This document shows positions 44,481 through 52,233 of a stretch of DNA of 64,000 nt, piece by piece. Within the stretch, counting starts at the first letter, position 1. Each line of letters opens with the position of its first letter. The stretch is from an uncultured Dialister sp. Lineage in GTDB: Bacteria; Bacillota; Negativicutes; Veillonellales; Dialisteraceae. The notes beneath the pieces are model-generated. The model was not told the DNA's origin. It saw only the letters and a program-made list of their open reading frames with translations, and did no database searches. Where the stretch lies: positions 119,381 to 183,380 of the forward strand of contig UQYL01000001.1 of the NCBI GenBank assembly GCA_900545365.1, written 5' to 3'. The position numbers and the translations under genes are program-made.

Positions 44481-44885
44481 TCACTCGTGAATCGTGTGAG
44501 GATCCACCGTCTGATCCGCAGATCCGTACACCGCGCCGTGCGGAACGATCATCCCCAGTTCCGTTTCCGCGATAGCCTGTATTCTGACCGGCGACTCCAT
44601 CCTCGCTGTCTGCAGCCGGGCCACAGCGTTCAGCTTTTCCAGTGCTGCCGTCTCCGACCGAACTGCCTGCAGCTCAAAGCTCATCTGCGCAGTCAGGCCG
44701 TTCAGGCCATACACGACCGCCGCAAAAAATGCCGCACAGATCACCGTCCGAAAAGCCGTCCGGAAAAGCCGCTGTTCCGATGCAGAGCTGTTTTTTTCTC
44801 CTGCATCCGCGTATCCGCGGACTTCTTCATAAGTGCCTGAAGCGGCACGGCGGTAATTCAGTAATTCCGCATCCTGTGCCAGCAT
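44481..44885 (-). CDS. ftsL: FtsL-like septum protein
   Basis: 134 residues: a cytoplasmic N-terminus (about 1-45), one transmembrane helix (TVICAAFFAAVVYGLNGL, about 48-65) and an extracytoplasmic coiled-coil-like stretch (MSFELQAVRSETAALEKLNAVARLQTARMESPVRIQ split over 68-103) ending in AETELGMIVP, as in FtsL proteins. Sequence similarity in this family is weak, so the name rests mainly on topology and its place between rsmH and murE. AGGTGA precedes the ATG. Confidence 0.8.
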   Translation of the reverse strand: MLAQDAELLNYRRAASGTYEEVRGYADAGEKNSSASEQRLFRTAFRTVICAAFFAAVVYGLNGLTAQMSFELQAVRSETAALEKLNAVARLQTARMESPVRIQAIAETELGMIVPHGAVYGSADQTVDPHTIHE

Positions 44886-44903
44886 ATGATTTCACCTGCC
44901 TGA

Positions 44904-45836
44904 TTACAATTTTTCCGCAATGCGCAGTGTAGCGCTCCTCGCGCGGGGATTTCTTTCCAATTCTTCCCTCCCCGGCCGAATCGGCTTCAGAGGCTTCTTG
45001 ATTTCCCGATGATGACCGCAGACGCACACCGGCATATCAGGAGGACAGATGCAGTCCTGCGCCATCTCACGAAATACGTTCTTTATGATCCTGTCTTCCA
45101 GCGACTGAAAGGTAATGACACCGATCCTGCCGCCGCTCCGAAGATGCTTTACGCAGTCCCGCATTGTCTCCTCAAGTATCCGCAGCTCCCCGTTCACCTC
45201 GATGCGGATCGCCTGGAATGTCCGTTTTGCCGGATGAGGGCCGTCCTTTCTCGCCCCCGCAGGCACTGCGGCCTTGATCGCCCGCACCAGCTCCATGGTC
45301 GTTTCGACGGGCCTCTCCTGTCTCGCTTCCACAATGAACTGCGCGATCCGCTTCGCCCACCGTTCTTCGCCATAGCGCCAGATGATATCTTCCAGCCGCT
45401 CCTGGCTGTAATGATTGACGATCTCCCACGCGGTCAGCGGGTTTCGCTGATCCATCCGCATATCCAGTTTCCCGTCATGCATGTAAGAGAATCCGCGTTT
45501 CCCCTCATCCAGCTGATACGACGATACGCCGAGATCAAAAATAAATCCGTCCACCGGCCCGATGCCGCGTTCATCCAGGATTTTTCCGATGTGTGAAAAA
45601 TTATCTCTCACCAAGATATGACGGCAGGGAATGTCTTTCAGCCTTTCCCCCGCGGCGCGAATCGCGTCCTCATCCTGATCGACCCCGATAAGGAGCGCTT
45701 CACTGCTCACCTTCTGTGAAAGTGCGTACGTGTGGCCTCCGCCGCCGAGTGTGCAGTCCACATAGATCCCGTCCGGCGAAGAAAACACCCCGTTCACTGT
45801 TTCGTCCAGGAGGACGCTGACATGCTGAAACTCCAT
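44904..45836 (-). CDS. rsmH: 16S rRNA (cytosine1402-N4)-methyltransferase
   Basis: SAM-dependent methylation of the decoding centre of 16S rRNA. 310 residues. HVSVLLDETVNGV, DCTLGGGGHTYALS (SAM loop near 27-40), DLGVSSYQLDEGKRGFSYMHDGKLDMRMD and the C-terminal LKPIRPGREELERNPRARSATLRIAEK are canonical. Nine bases after mraZ, with AAGGTGA upstream. Confidence 0.98.
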   Translation of the reverse strand: MEFQHVSVLLDETVNGVFSSPDGIYVDCTLGGGGHTYALSQKVSSEALLIGVDQDEDAIRAAGERLKDIPCRHILVRDNFSHIGKILDERGIGPVDGFIFDLGVSSYQLDEGKRGFSYMHDGKLDMRMDQRNPLTAWEIVNHYSQERLEDIIWRYGEERWAKRIAQFIVEARQERPVETTMELVRAIKAAVPAGARKDGPHPAKRTFQAIRIEVNGELRILEETMRDCVKHLRSGGRIGVITFQSLEDRIIKNVFREMAQDCICPPDMPVCVCGHHREIKKPLKPIRPGREELERNPRARSATLRIAEKL

Positions 45837-45845
45837 TTTTTCACC

Positions 45846-46280
45846 TTACATATTGAATCCAAGCGGGATGTCCAGCGATTCCGCAATATCCGCCATCGAC
45901 TCTTTCGCCTGCAGCTCATTCAGCAGAGCCGGGTTCCAGACCTCGATCGTATCTCCCACACCGATGATCTTGGCGTCCTTCTCCAGCTTTGCCCGCGCCC
46001 GGAGATGAGAAGGAATCAGGATGCGCCCCTGCCGGTCGCATTCCATTTCCGTACTCCCGCCGATCAGAAAACGGCGAAACTGACGGACATTGAGCTTCGT
46101 TGCCGACAGCTGCTGTATCCGAGCGAGCAGCATTTCCCAGCGCTCCCTCGGATAAATCGTGAGACAGGTGTCGATGCCCGGAGAAAGAATAAAATTCTCG
46201 CCCAGTTCTTCTCTGAATTTGGCCGGAAGAATCATACGGCCTTTCGCATCGATCGTATGCGAATACTCATTCATGAACAT
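45846..46280 (-). CDS. mraZ: Transcriptional regulator MraZ
   Basis: DNA-binding regulator of the division and cell wall cluster, and of its own gene. 144 residues with two AbrB-like MraZ repeats: FMNEYSHTIDAKGRMILPAKFRE (near 2-24) and the second with MECDRQGRILIPSHLR (near 75-90). The open frame runs to 46325, but that would begin inside the operator; the ATG at 46280 with GGAGGTGA seven bases upstream is the start. Confidence 0.96.
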   Translation of the reverse strand: MFMNEYSHTIDAKGRMILPAKFREELGENFILSPGIDTCLTIYPRERWEMLLARIQQLSATKLNVRQFRRFLIGGSTEMECDRQGRILIPSHLRARAKLEKDAKIIGVGDTIEVWNPALLNELQAKESMADIAESLDIPLGFNM

Positions 46281-46309
46281 GCCTGTCTCACCTCCCCGCC
46301 TCATATTTT

Positions 46310-46352
46310 CGCCACTTTTACCCACATTCTACCATATTCCCCCACTTTTCAA
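46310..46352 (-). promoter_or_regulatory. MraZ operator with four boxes overlapping the mraZ promoter
   Basis: On the minus strand four TGGNN boxes, TGGGG, TGGTA, TGGGT and TGGCG (46340-46344, 46330-46334, 46320-46324, 46310-46314), are separated by exactly five bases each, the known MraZ site architecture. A TTGAAA (46347-46352), 15 bases, TAGAAT (46326-46331) promoter overlaps them, which would allow autorepression. Confidence 0.85.
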
Positions 46353-46491
46353 CAGAAGAACTGATGTTCCGCGCTCATTCAATCCAGCACAGTGGGGAAG
46401 CTGTCTGCGGAAAAATTTCCCTGTTCTTTGCAGGCCCCCTTTCCTCCGAATTTGCCGTACCGGCCGGCACACCTGCCGAAAATCAGGCAAT

Positions 46492-46517
46492 AAAAAAAGC
46501 GGGACTCCCGCTCCCGC
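46492..46517 (-). terminator. Second of two tandem terminators after the YbjN-like gene
   Basis: Minus-strand GCGGGA...TCCCGC stem (46499-46517) followed by seven T. Confidence 0.75.
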
Positions 46518-46520
46518 TGC

Positions 46521-46543
46521 AAAAAAATACGGCCCGAAGGCCG
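46521..46543 (-). terminator. First of two tandem terminators after the YbjN-like gene
   Basis: Minus-strand GCGGCC-TTC-GGGCCGT stem followed by seven T, 13 bases after the stop codon. It is followed immediately by the second terminator, isolating the mraZ operon from readthrough. Confidence 0.85.
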
Positions 46544-46555
46544 CATTTCGTCCGA

Positions 46556-46996
46556 TTAGTCCCAGACTTCTTTCATGATCTTTTTATACTCGCTCTGCAA
46601 ATGATTGACGATCACATCCAGTATGACGCGCACCAGCTGCGGATCAAACATCTCATTAGAGCTCGGAATGCAGGAATCCAGATAAATGGTTCCGTCATCT
46701 GCCGCTACGTATTTGAATACCTTATAGCTCCGGTTCATTTCATTCAAAAACGCATTGATCTTTTCTCTGTTGCCGTCTTTGATCAGTCCCGTTCCGATCT
46801 GCACACGGATGATCGTATAGATCGTATTGTCCGTAATGATGCCGACCGGCAGGCGCTGGCCTTCCGCTTCAATATTCGACTTAAATACGACAGTCCCGTT
46901 CTCATCATTCGGCACCGGATCTTTCAGGAAGAAATTCATCTGATTGGATTTCAGATAGGCTTCAAATTTTTCCGCCTTTACATTCTGCACTGCCAT
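46556..46996 (-). CDS. YbjN domain-containing protein
   Basis: 146 residues, soluble. Begins with VKAEKFEAYLKSNQMNFFLKD; a central beta-rich part (GIITDNTIYTIIRVQIGTGLI) and a C-terminal helix (LVRVILDVIVNHLQSEYKKIMKE) match the YbjN / type III chaperone-like fold in general outline. Members are poorly understood and have been linked to stress or motility regulation in other bacteria. It is monocistronic with two terminators behind it. Family call is moderate. Confidence 0.65.
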   Translation of the reverse strand: MAVQNVKAEKFEAYLKSNQMNFFLKDPVPNDENGTVVFKSNIEAEGQRLPVGIITDNTIYTIIRVQIGTGLIKDGNREKINAFLNEMNRSYKVFKYVAADDGTIYLDSCIPSSNEMFDPQLVRVILDVIVNHLQSEYKKIMKEVWD

Positions 46997-47125
46997 GGGT
47001 ATGCCTCCTCAAACAAAAATACATAATATGTTTTTTCTTATTATACATGCCTCGTTTCATCCCTGCTACCCATTCTTTTATGCGCGGCCTCTGCCTGTGG
47101 CTCCGATGCAGAAAAAGGGCAGTTG

Positions 47126-47146
47126 GGGTAGAAATTTGGGTAGAAA
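47126..47146. repeat. Two direct copies of GGGTAGAAA, 12-base period
   Basis: GGGTAGAAA at 47126-47134 and 47138-47146, within the longer near-repeat TTGGGGTAGAAA / TTTGGGTAGAAA. They lie in the gap downstream of tRNA-Ser and upstream of the YbjN-like gene. Possible regulator or integrase arm-type sites; nothing else supports either. Confidence 0.4.
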
Positions 47147-47169
47147 ACAGGCGCTTCTTAGACGAAAAT

Positions 47170-47222
47170 AAAAAAATTAAAGCCCGGTAAATCCTGAAAA
47201 AAGTCAGTATTTATCGGGCTTT
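47170..47222 (-). terminator. Terminator after tRNA-Ser
   Basis: Minus-strand AAAGCCCGATAAAT...ATTTACCGGGCTTT long imperfect stem with an inner CTGA/TCAG, followed by AATTTTTTT. Six bases after the tRNA CCA end. Confidence 0.8.
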
Positions 47223-47227
47223 TCTTG

Positions 47228-47316
47228 TGGCGGAGACGGTGGGATTCGAACCCACGGTACCTTGCGGTACAACTGATTTCGAGTCAGCCTCGTTATGACC
47301 ACTTCGATACGTCTCC
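47228..47316 (-). tRNA. tRNA-Ser (CGA), CCA encoded
   Basis: Minus-strand class II tRNA: acceptor GGAGACG/CGTCTCC, D arm, anticodon stem with loop CTCGAAA giving anticodon CGA, a long variable arm (GTACCGCAAGGTAC), T arm GTGGG TTCGAAT CCCAC, discriminator G and encoded CCA. Its 5' base directly follows the tadA stop codon, so it must be processed from the tadA transcript or start within it. Confidence 0.96.
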
Positions 47317-47775
47317 CTATTCAGTTTCTGTGCGCCTCCGCAGGAAAAACCGATCCATCAGCTCCCTGCACCGCGCGGCAAGGACACCGGAGCGAACCGC
47401 CAGCACGTGATTCATGACAGGCTCTTCGCAGATATGGAAGCGGGAATCCACGCCTCCAGCACGGACATCCGCCGCGCCGTACACCAGCCGGGATATTCTC
47501 GCATTCATCACAGCGCCCGCGCACATCGCACATGGCTCAATGGTAACATAAAGGGTACATTCCGTCAAACGCCATCGTCCCAGCCGCTCCGCCCCGCGGC
47601 GCAGCGCCAGGATCTCCGCATGCGCCGTCGGGTCATAGTCTGTTTCTCTCCGGTTATGCGCCGCCGCGAGCACGGTGTCGCGAAAAACGAGCACCGCGCC
47701 GATCGGTATCTCCCCTTCCCGTTCCGCCTTCTCCGCTTCGAAAAGAGCAAGCTCCATGTATTCCCGGTCTGTCAT
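47317..47775 (-). CDS. tadA: tRNA-specific adenosine deaminase
   Basis: Converts the wobble A34 of tRNA-Arg(ACG) to inosine. 152 residues with zinc and catalytic motifs TAHAEILAL (near 51) and PCAMCAGA (near 82-89), and the NHVLAVRSGVLAARCRELMDRFF C-terminus of TadA. Ends with zero spacing to tRNA-Ser. Confidence 0.94.
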   Translation of the reverse strand: MTDREYMELALFEAEKAEREGEIPIGAVLVFRDTVLAAAHNRRETDYDPTAHAEILALRRGAERLGRWRLTECTLYVTIEPCAMCAGAVMNARISRLVYGAADVRAGGVDSRFHICEEPVMNHVLAVRSGVLAARCRELMDRFFLRRRTETE

Positions 47776-47855
47776 TGTCCGCTTCCTTTCATTGATTTCT
47801 TTGAGTATATCACAGAAAAAGAGACTTCCCTTCCCGGAAAGTCCCTTTCCCGCAA

Positions 47856-48800
47856 TCAGGCGTCAAATCCGGCGGCGCGTCTCTGTATCCGCACTTTATC
47901 CGCAGCGGCGGAAAATGTCTCGTCAAAGAGTTCGTGAACAAGGATCTCCGGCCGGAGCACATCAAGAATCTGCTTGGCCGCGCCGGTCTGAAAAGGCCTG
48001 TGCTGATCAATGGAAGAAATATGCTTCATCAGCATTTCTCCGGTGCAGTGTTCCGGCATCTTCCGAACAAAACCGCGCCGGTACGCCGCGGACAGCGAGC
48101 AGCTCATGTGAACGCCGCGGATCAGCGTTTTCAGACTTCCGAGCCGCTCCGCCATGCGGCAGACCGCGGCGGCGCCGTCCTCCTCCGACGCAAGCTCCGG
48201 TTCCGTATTCATAAAATGTCCCGTATCAAACATCAGGCCCGTATGTTCTTCATCATCCAGTTCATGAAAGAAAAAGTCAATGTTTTTCGGTTCCATCCGG
48301 TACAGCCCCGGCCAGAAAACATTTTCAAAAAGCACCCGCACTCCGTCAGGGATCAGATCGGCGCAGGCACGGTAGACCTCTGCCGCCGTTTTCAATACCT
48401 CTTTATCGGAATAGCGGAAATGCCATGTCCACGCCTCTTCCGGTGTGCATTCCTGCACGTGCCAGACGAGGTACAGCGGTCTTTCCGCAAGAGCCGCGCG
48501 GATATTGGCCCGGATGTTGCTGATCCACTGATCCGGCGTATGTCCCCCGTAAAAGCGGCAGATCTCCGCTTCACCGGAAAATATTTCTCCAAGCCGCTCC
48601 GCATCGCCTCGGTAAAAATCCATCCAGTACGGCCAATAATTCAGATGAACGCCTTTCGTCACCCCGCGGAAGGGCCTCTCTGCCGGTTCCGTTCCGTAAA
48701 TAAGCGCCTCCACGCCATCCAAGCCGACGCTTTCCGTCACCTGCCGCACCATTTCTTCCGTATCTCCCGGCATACGGTAATAGCTCATCAGCTGTATCAT
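47856..48800 (-). CDS. TIM-barrel (sugar isomerase/endonuclease IV-like) protein
   Basis: About 314 residues. Pattern of alternating strands and helices with VEALIYG, GVHLNYWPYWMDFY, YLVWHVQE, VLFENVFWPG, GLMFDTGHFMN and LIRGVHMSCS is that of the AP endonuclease 2 / xylose-isomerase-like superfamily; the Asp-Thr-Gly-His and Glu-Asn pairs look like metal ligands. Substrate unknown. A TTG at 48833 is a possible longer start with GGAG 12 bases away; the ATG at 48800 is a guess between two weak sites. No operon partner. Confidence 0.75.
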   Translation of the reverse strand: MIQLMSYYRMPGDTEEMVRQVTESVGLDGVEALIYGTEPAERPFRGVTKGVHLNYWPYWMDFYRGDAERLGEIFSGEAEICRFYGGHTPDQWISNIRANIRAALAERPLYLVWHVQECTPEEAWTWHFRYSDKEVLKTAAEVYRACADLIPDGVRVLFENVFWPGLYRMEPKNIDFFFHELDDEEHTGLMFDTGHFMNTEPELASEEDGAAAVCRMAERLGSLKTLIRGVHMSCSLSAAYRRGFVRKMPEHCTGEMLMKHISSIDQHRPFQTGAAKQILDVLRPEILVHELFDETFSAAADKVRIQRRAAGFDA

Positions 48801-49108
48801 ATGTGTATCATCCCGCAAAAGGCCGTCAAGCAAAAATTTTTCAGCTCCTCAAAATTCGCTCGGCTCCAGATATTTTCCCAATATTTGGATTATACACCCC
48901 GAAACAAAGATACAGAAAATTTTCAGGCTCCCTTTTCGGCAGCCGCAAAATCTGTTTTGCTTTTCCGGCGGTCAGCAAAAACGGGAACGACCGGCGGCGG
49001 AAAGGCGCTTCAAAAATCTCCGTTTTCCCCGAGCCCCCGCTTTCTTTCCGCTGAATTTTCATGCCGCTGTGTTATAATGAGAACGAAATTTTTAATAAAA
49101 GGTGAATC
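48801..49108. other. Divergent intergenic region
   Basis: About 300 bases between two divergent genes. On the plus strand CTGAAT (49051-49056), 16 bases, TATAAT (49073-49078) probably drives the TRIC-type gene. The rest is mixed AT- and GC-rich with no conserved element that I recognise. Confidence 0.5.
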
Positions 49109-49771
49109 ATGTCAATCACATGGACATTTTTTGAAATCATCGGAACGATCGCCTTCGCTTTTTCCGGCGCGCTCACCGGCCTGTCCCGCCAGATGGATAT
49201 CTTCGGCGTCACGGTGCTCGCCGTCATGACCGGAATCGGCGGCGGCATGATCCGGGACGTGCTGGCAGGCATCACACCGCCGACAGCGCTTTGCAGTCCC
49301 ACCGGTTTGATCCTGTCTGCCGTCACGGCGCTCGCCGTTTCTGTCCTGTATCAATTCGTTCCCCTGTCCCGGCAGAACCGCCGGATGATCACCCTTCTTT
49401 ATGTGATCTCCGACACATGCGGACTGGCGGCCTTTACCGTTACGGGCACGCTCACCAGCCTGTACGCGCATCCGGAAGAAACCTATATCATGCCGATGAT
49501 GCTTGGGATGATCACGGCGATCGGCGGCGGCATCCTCCGAGACATGATGGCCCAGCGCGTGCCGCTCGTACTGAAAACGGACGTCTACGCCATTGCCTCG
49601 CTCGTGGGCGGCTTCTTCGTCTGCTTCTCCTGGCAGCACCTTTCCATCGCCGCCGCATCATGGGCAGGATTTTTCATCGTGCTGCTGCTGCGCACAGCTG
49701 CCATTCTCTTTCACTGGCAGCTCTATCATCCGCATCCCGGCATTCATAAAAAGACGGATTCCCGCCATTGA
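49109..49771 (+). CDS. TRIC/UPF0126 family membrane protein
   Basis: 220 residues with about seven transmembrane segments in two similar halves, each containing a GxGGGxxRD motif: TGIGGGMIRDVLAG (near 45-58) and TAIGGGILRDMMAQ (near 133-146). This is the bacterial TRIC cation-channel family (YadS/YicG-like). GGTGA lies just before the ATG. The next gene starts 22 bases after its stop, so both may share a transcript. Confidence 0.9.
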   Translation: MSITWTFFEIIGTIAFAFSGALTGLSRQMDIFGVTVLAVMTGIGGGMIRDVLAGITPPTALCSPTGLILSAVTALAVSVLYQFVPLSRQNRRMITLLYVISDTCGLAAFTVTGTLTSLYAHPEETYIMPMMLGMITAIGGGILRDMMAQRVPLVLKTDVYAIASLVGGFFVCFSWQHLSIAAASWAGFFIVLLLRTAAILFHWQLYHPHPGIHKKTDSRH

Positions 49772-49793
49772 TTCATCCACTGGAGGTCTTATC

Positions 49794-51536
49794 GTGAAAT
49801 GGAATCAATTTCTGACAGCCGCCGCTTTTGCCGCTCTGGTTCTCACCAGTCCCGCTGCCTCGGCCAAAACGATCATTCTTGTCCCGCAGGACGACCGTCC
49901 GGTCAGCCTCGCCTACACGGCTGATACGGCAGAACGGGCAGGTTATACCGTCCTCACCCCGCCGACGTATATGCTCTCCGGCCGGGACTATCAGGGCGCC
50001 CCTGACCGCGTCTGGTACTGGCTCCAGCAGAACATCTCCCGCGCCGACGCGGCGATCCTCTCCACGGATACCCTGATCTACGGCGGCCTTGTCGATTCCC
50101 GCAAGCACAATGAATCCCTTGAGACGCTGACCAACCGGGAGAACCGTCTCCGCACCCTGCACCGTGCGAATCCGAACGTCCCCATCTACGCTTTCGGCAC
50201 CATCATGCGCACCCCCTACGCGTCCAGCGGCGGCGTCGAGCCCTACTACTACGCCAGCTACGGCACATCCATCTACCGCATCTCCGGGCTTCAGGACAAA
50301 ATGGACGCCGGGACGATCACAAAAGAAGAAGCATCCGAGCTCTTGGCGCTGAAACTCTCCGTTCCGTCGGAATATCTTCAGGACTGGTTCAACAGGCGCA
50401 CAAAAAATACGATCATCAATAAACGCCTCATCCAGGACGTAAAAAACGGCACCTTCACCTATTTCTGCCTTGGATATGACGACAGTACGAAAAACTCCCA
50501 GTCCGCGCTGGAAGCGCGGTACCTCAAAGACGACGCGAAAGGCCTTTCCGATAAAGTCTACGGCTCCTTCCCCGGCGCGGATCAGCTGGCACTGCTTCTG
50601 ATCGCCCGTTATTATACGGACTCCAACCACATCACGCCGAAATTCGCCGCTCTCTATCCCCTCGGACGGGCAGAAGACACCGTTCCCAGCTATGAAAGCC
50701 AGGAGATCGGCAAGACCATCGCGCAGCACATCACAGCTGCCGGGGGCGTCATGACCGACGATCAGCGCCCGGATATCCTCCTCGCCGTCAATACGCCGCT
50801 CGCCTCCACTGGTGAATCAGGGCAGTTCAACAACTTCGGCATGCTGAAAGAAAGCACCCTTGATTTCATGAAGCGCGTCAAAGAAGCGCAGGACAGCGGC
50901 ATCCCGATCTCCGTCGTGGACGTGTACTTCGCCAACGGCGCGGATAATACGCTCATGAAACTGCTGAAAAAAGAAGACATGCTCTACTCTGTCGCCGCCT
51001 ACAACGGCTGGAACACCGCCAGCAATACCATCGGCTATTCCATCGCGCAGGCTGTCCTCGCCCCGGAAATGACAGAACAGTCTCACAAAGACATGCTCAG
51101 CATCCAATATCTCGATAATTGGGCGTATCAGGCTAATGTACGGAAAGAGCTATACCGCCTGCAGAGTATTCTCGGCGATGATCCGTCCAAACCGGTCTCC
51201 TCCGCCGTAACGGAAGAAATGATCGCGGAGATCCAGGACTTCGCCAAGAAAGAAATGGGCCTCGATCCCGCCACCGTTTCCGCCGATTTCCCATGGGGAC
51301 GCCTCTTTGAGATCGACGCCAAAGTCAGCGACACCCCCAGGTATCCCGTCCTTCTGACGCGTGCGGAAAAACAGCGCATCGCCGCGGAAAAAGCCAAAAA
51401 AGAAGCGGAGGAAAAAGCAAAGAAAGAAGCCGCAGCCAAAGCCGGGAAGACAGGGCAGAACGCGCAGCAGCCTGCCGCCCCTTTCGATTCTGAAGAAAAG
51501 TCCCAGATCGTCTGGACAACAGCGCCAAAAGCATAA
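49794..51536 (+). CDS. Exported DUF4127 family protein
   Basis: 580 residues. N-terminal signal peptide MKWNQFLTAAAFAALVLTSPAASA, then TIILVPQDDRPVSLAYT, the typical DUF4127 opening. Function is unknown for the family. The C-terminal 60 residues are a Lys/Glu/Ala-rich helical tail followed by a Gln/Pro-rich end. The longest frame starts within the previous gene; the GTG at 49794 seven bases after GGAGG gives a clean signal peptide. Codons are strongly C-ending. Probably periplasmic or surface located, from the signal peptide. Confidence 0.88.
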   Translation: MKWNQFLTAAAFAALVLTSPAASAKTIILVPQDDRPVSLAYTADTAERAGYTVLTPPTYMLSGRDYQGAPDRVWYWLQQNISRADAAILSTDTLIYGGLVDSRKHNESLETLTNRENRLRTLHRANPNVPIYAFGTIMRTPYASSGGVEPYYYASYGTSIYRISGLQDKMDAGTITKEEASELLALKLSVPSEYLQDWFNRRTKNTIINKRLIQDVKNGTFTYFCLGYDDSTKNSQSALEARYLKDDAKGLSDKVYGSFPGADQLALLLIARYYTDSNHITPKFAALYPLGRAEDTVPSYESQEIGKTIAQHITAAGGVMTDDQRPDILLAVNTPLASTGESGQFNNFGMLKESTLDFMKRVKEAQDSGIPISVVDVYFANGADNTLMKLLKKEDMLYSVAAYNGWNTASNTIGYSIAQAVLAPEMTEQSHKDMLSIQYLDNWAYQANVRKELYRLQSILGDDPSKPVSSAVTEEMIAEIQDFAKKEMGLDPATVSADFPWGRLFEIDAKVSDTPRYPVLLTRAEKQRIAAEKAKKEAEEKAKKEAAAKAGKTGQNAQQPAAPFDSEEKSQIVWTTAPKA

Positions 51537-51543
51537 TAAAAAC

Positions 51544-51575
51544 AGGCCCGGAATACACGCCGGGCCTATTTTTTT
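51544..51575 (+). terminator. Terminator after the DUF4127 gene
   Basis: AGGCCCGG, eight-base loop, CCGGGCCT, then ATTTTTTT on the plus strand, seven bases after the stop codon. Confidence 0.9.
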
Positions 51576-51579
51576 GCAG

Positions 51580-51605
51580 CAAAAAAGACGTCCTCTGCCG
51601 GACGC
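51580..51605 (-). terminator. Terminator after rpmA
   Basis: Minus-strand GCGTCC-GGCAGA-GGACGT hairpin followed by CTTTTTT, 12 bases past the rpmA stop. Confidence 0.75.
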
Positions 51606-51616
51606 CTTTTCTATTT

Positions 51617-51901
51617 TTATTCAGCCACCGGATAAACGCTGACCTGTCTCTTGTCTCTGCCGAGACGTTCAAAAGCGACGCGGCCGTCGACCAGAGCAAA
51701 GAGAGTGTCATCTTTACCAATGCCTACGTTCGTGCCCGGATGCAGATGCGTGCCTCTCTGGCGAACCAGAATGTTGCCGCACTTTGCGAGCTGACCGTCG
51801 TGCATCTTCGTGCCGAGACGCTGCGCATGAGAGTCACGGCCGTTCTTCGTGCTGGATACGCCCTTTTTATGAGCGAATAACTGAAGATCAAACTGAAGCA
51901 T
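51617..51901 (-). CDS. rpmA: 50S ribosomal protein L27
   Basis: 94 residues. It begins MLQFDLQLFAHKKGVSS: the first nine residues form the N-terminal extension that Firmicute L27 carries and that Prp protease removes, leaving AHKKG. The prp gene is immediately upstream. The frame runs to 51964, but GGAGGTGA eight bases before the ATG at 51901 fixes the start. Ends the rplU-prp-rpmA operon. Confidence 0.97.
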   Translation of the reverse strand: MLQFDLQLFAHKKGVSSTKNGRDSHAQRLGTKMHDGQLAKCGNILVRQRGTHLHPGTNVGIGKDDTLFALVDGRVAFERLGRDKRQVSVYPVAE

Positions 51902-51906
51902 GAGAT

Positions 51907-52233
51907 TCACCTCCTGTAACCTTTGATGAAAATCCTGTCCGGATATTGAGCTTTTACTTCCCACAGACCGCGGAACATCGTCTCAATGACGGCGTCCGAC
52001 TGCCCGTTTCCTCTGTCCCCGATATCTACGCGGAGAAATCCGCTCTCCGATTCATATGAACCGTTCATACCGAGCACATCCCGGAGTCCGAGCGCAGCGG
52101 TCAGTGTGACTGCCGATACGGCGGCGCATACGATGTCATAGCCGAGCTCTTCCGTATCCATCTCCCCGTGTCCGGAGATCCGGTAGCCGGAAAAATGCCC
52201 CGACCTGCCCCGCAGCGCCTCTGCGGTAATCAT
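51907..52233 (-). CDS. prp: Prp ribosomal-processing cysteine protease
   Basis: 108 residues. ISGHGEMDTEELGYDIVCAAVSAV contains the catalytic His (22) and Cys (35 or so) of the Prp family. It cleaves the N-terminal extension of L27, encoded just downstream. Shares one base with rplU at its start. Confidence 0.93.
   Translation of the reverse strand: MITAEALRGRSGHFSGYRISGHGEMDTEELGYDIVCAAVSAVTLTAALGLRDVLGMNGSYESESGFLRVDIGDRGNGQSDAVIETMFRGLWEVKAQYPDRIFIKGYRR

Noticed and set aside
46281..46325. N-terminal extension of mraZ
   Set aside because: It lies within the MraZ operator and promoter; ATG at 46280 has a strong ribosome site.
49593..49793. N-terminal extension of the DUF4127 gene
   Set aside because: It overlaps the TRIC-type gene out of frame and would bury the signal peptide.
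49773..50729. 318-codon minus-strand open frame
   Set aside because: Shadow of the DUF4127 gene; the plus strand has a signal peptide, ribosome site and terminator.
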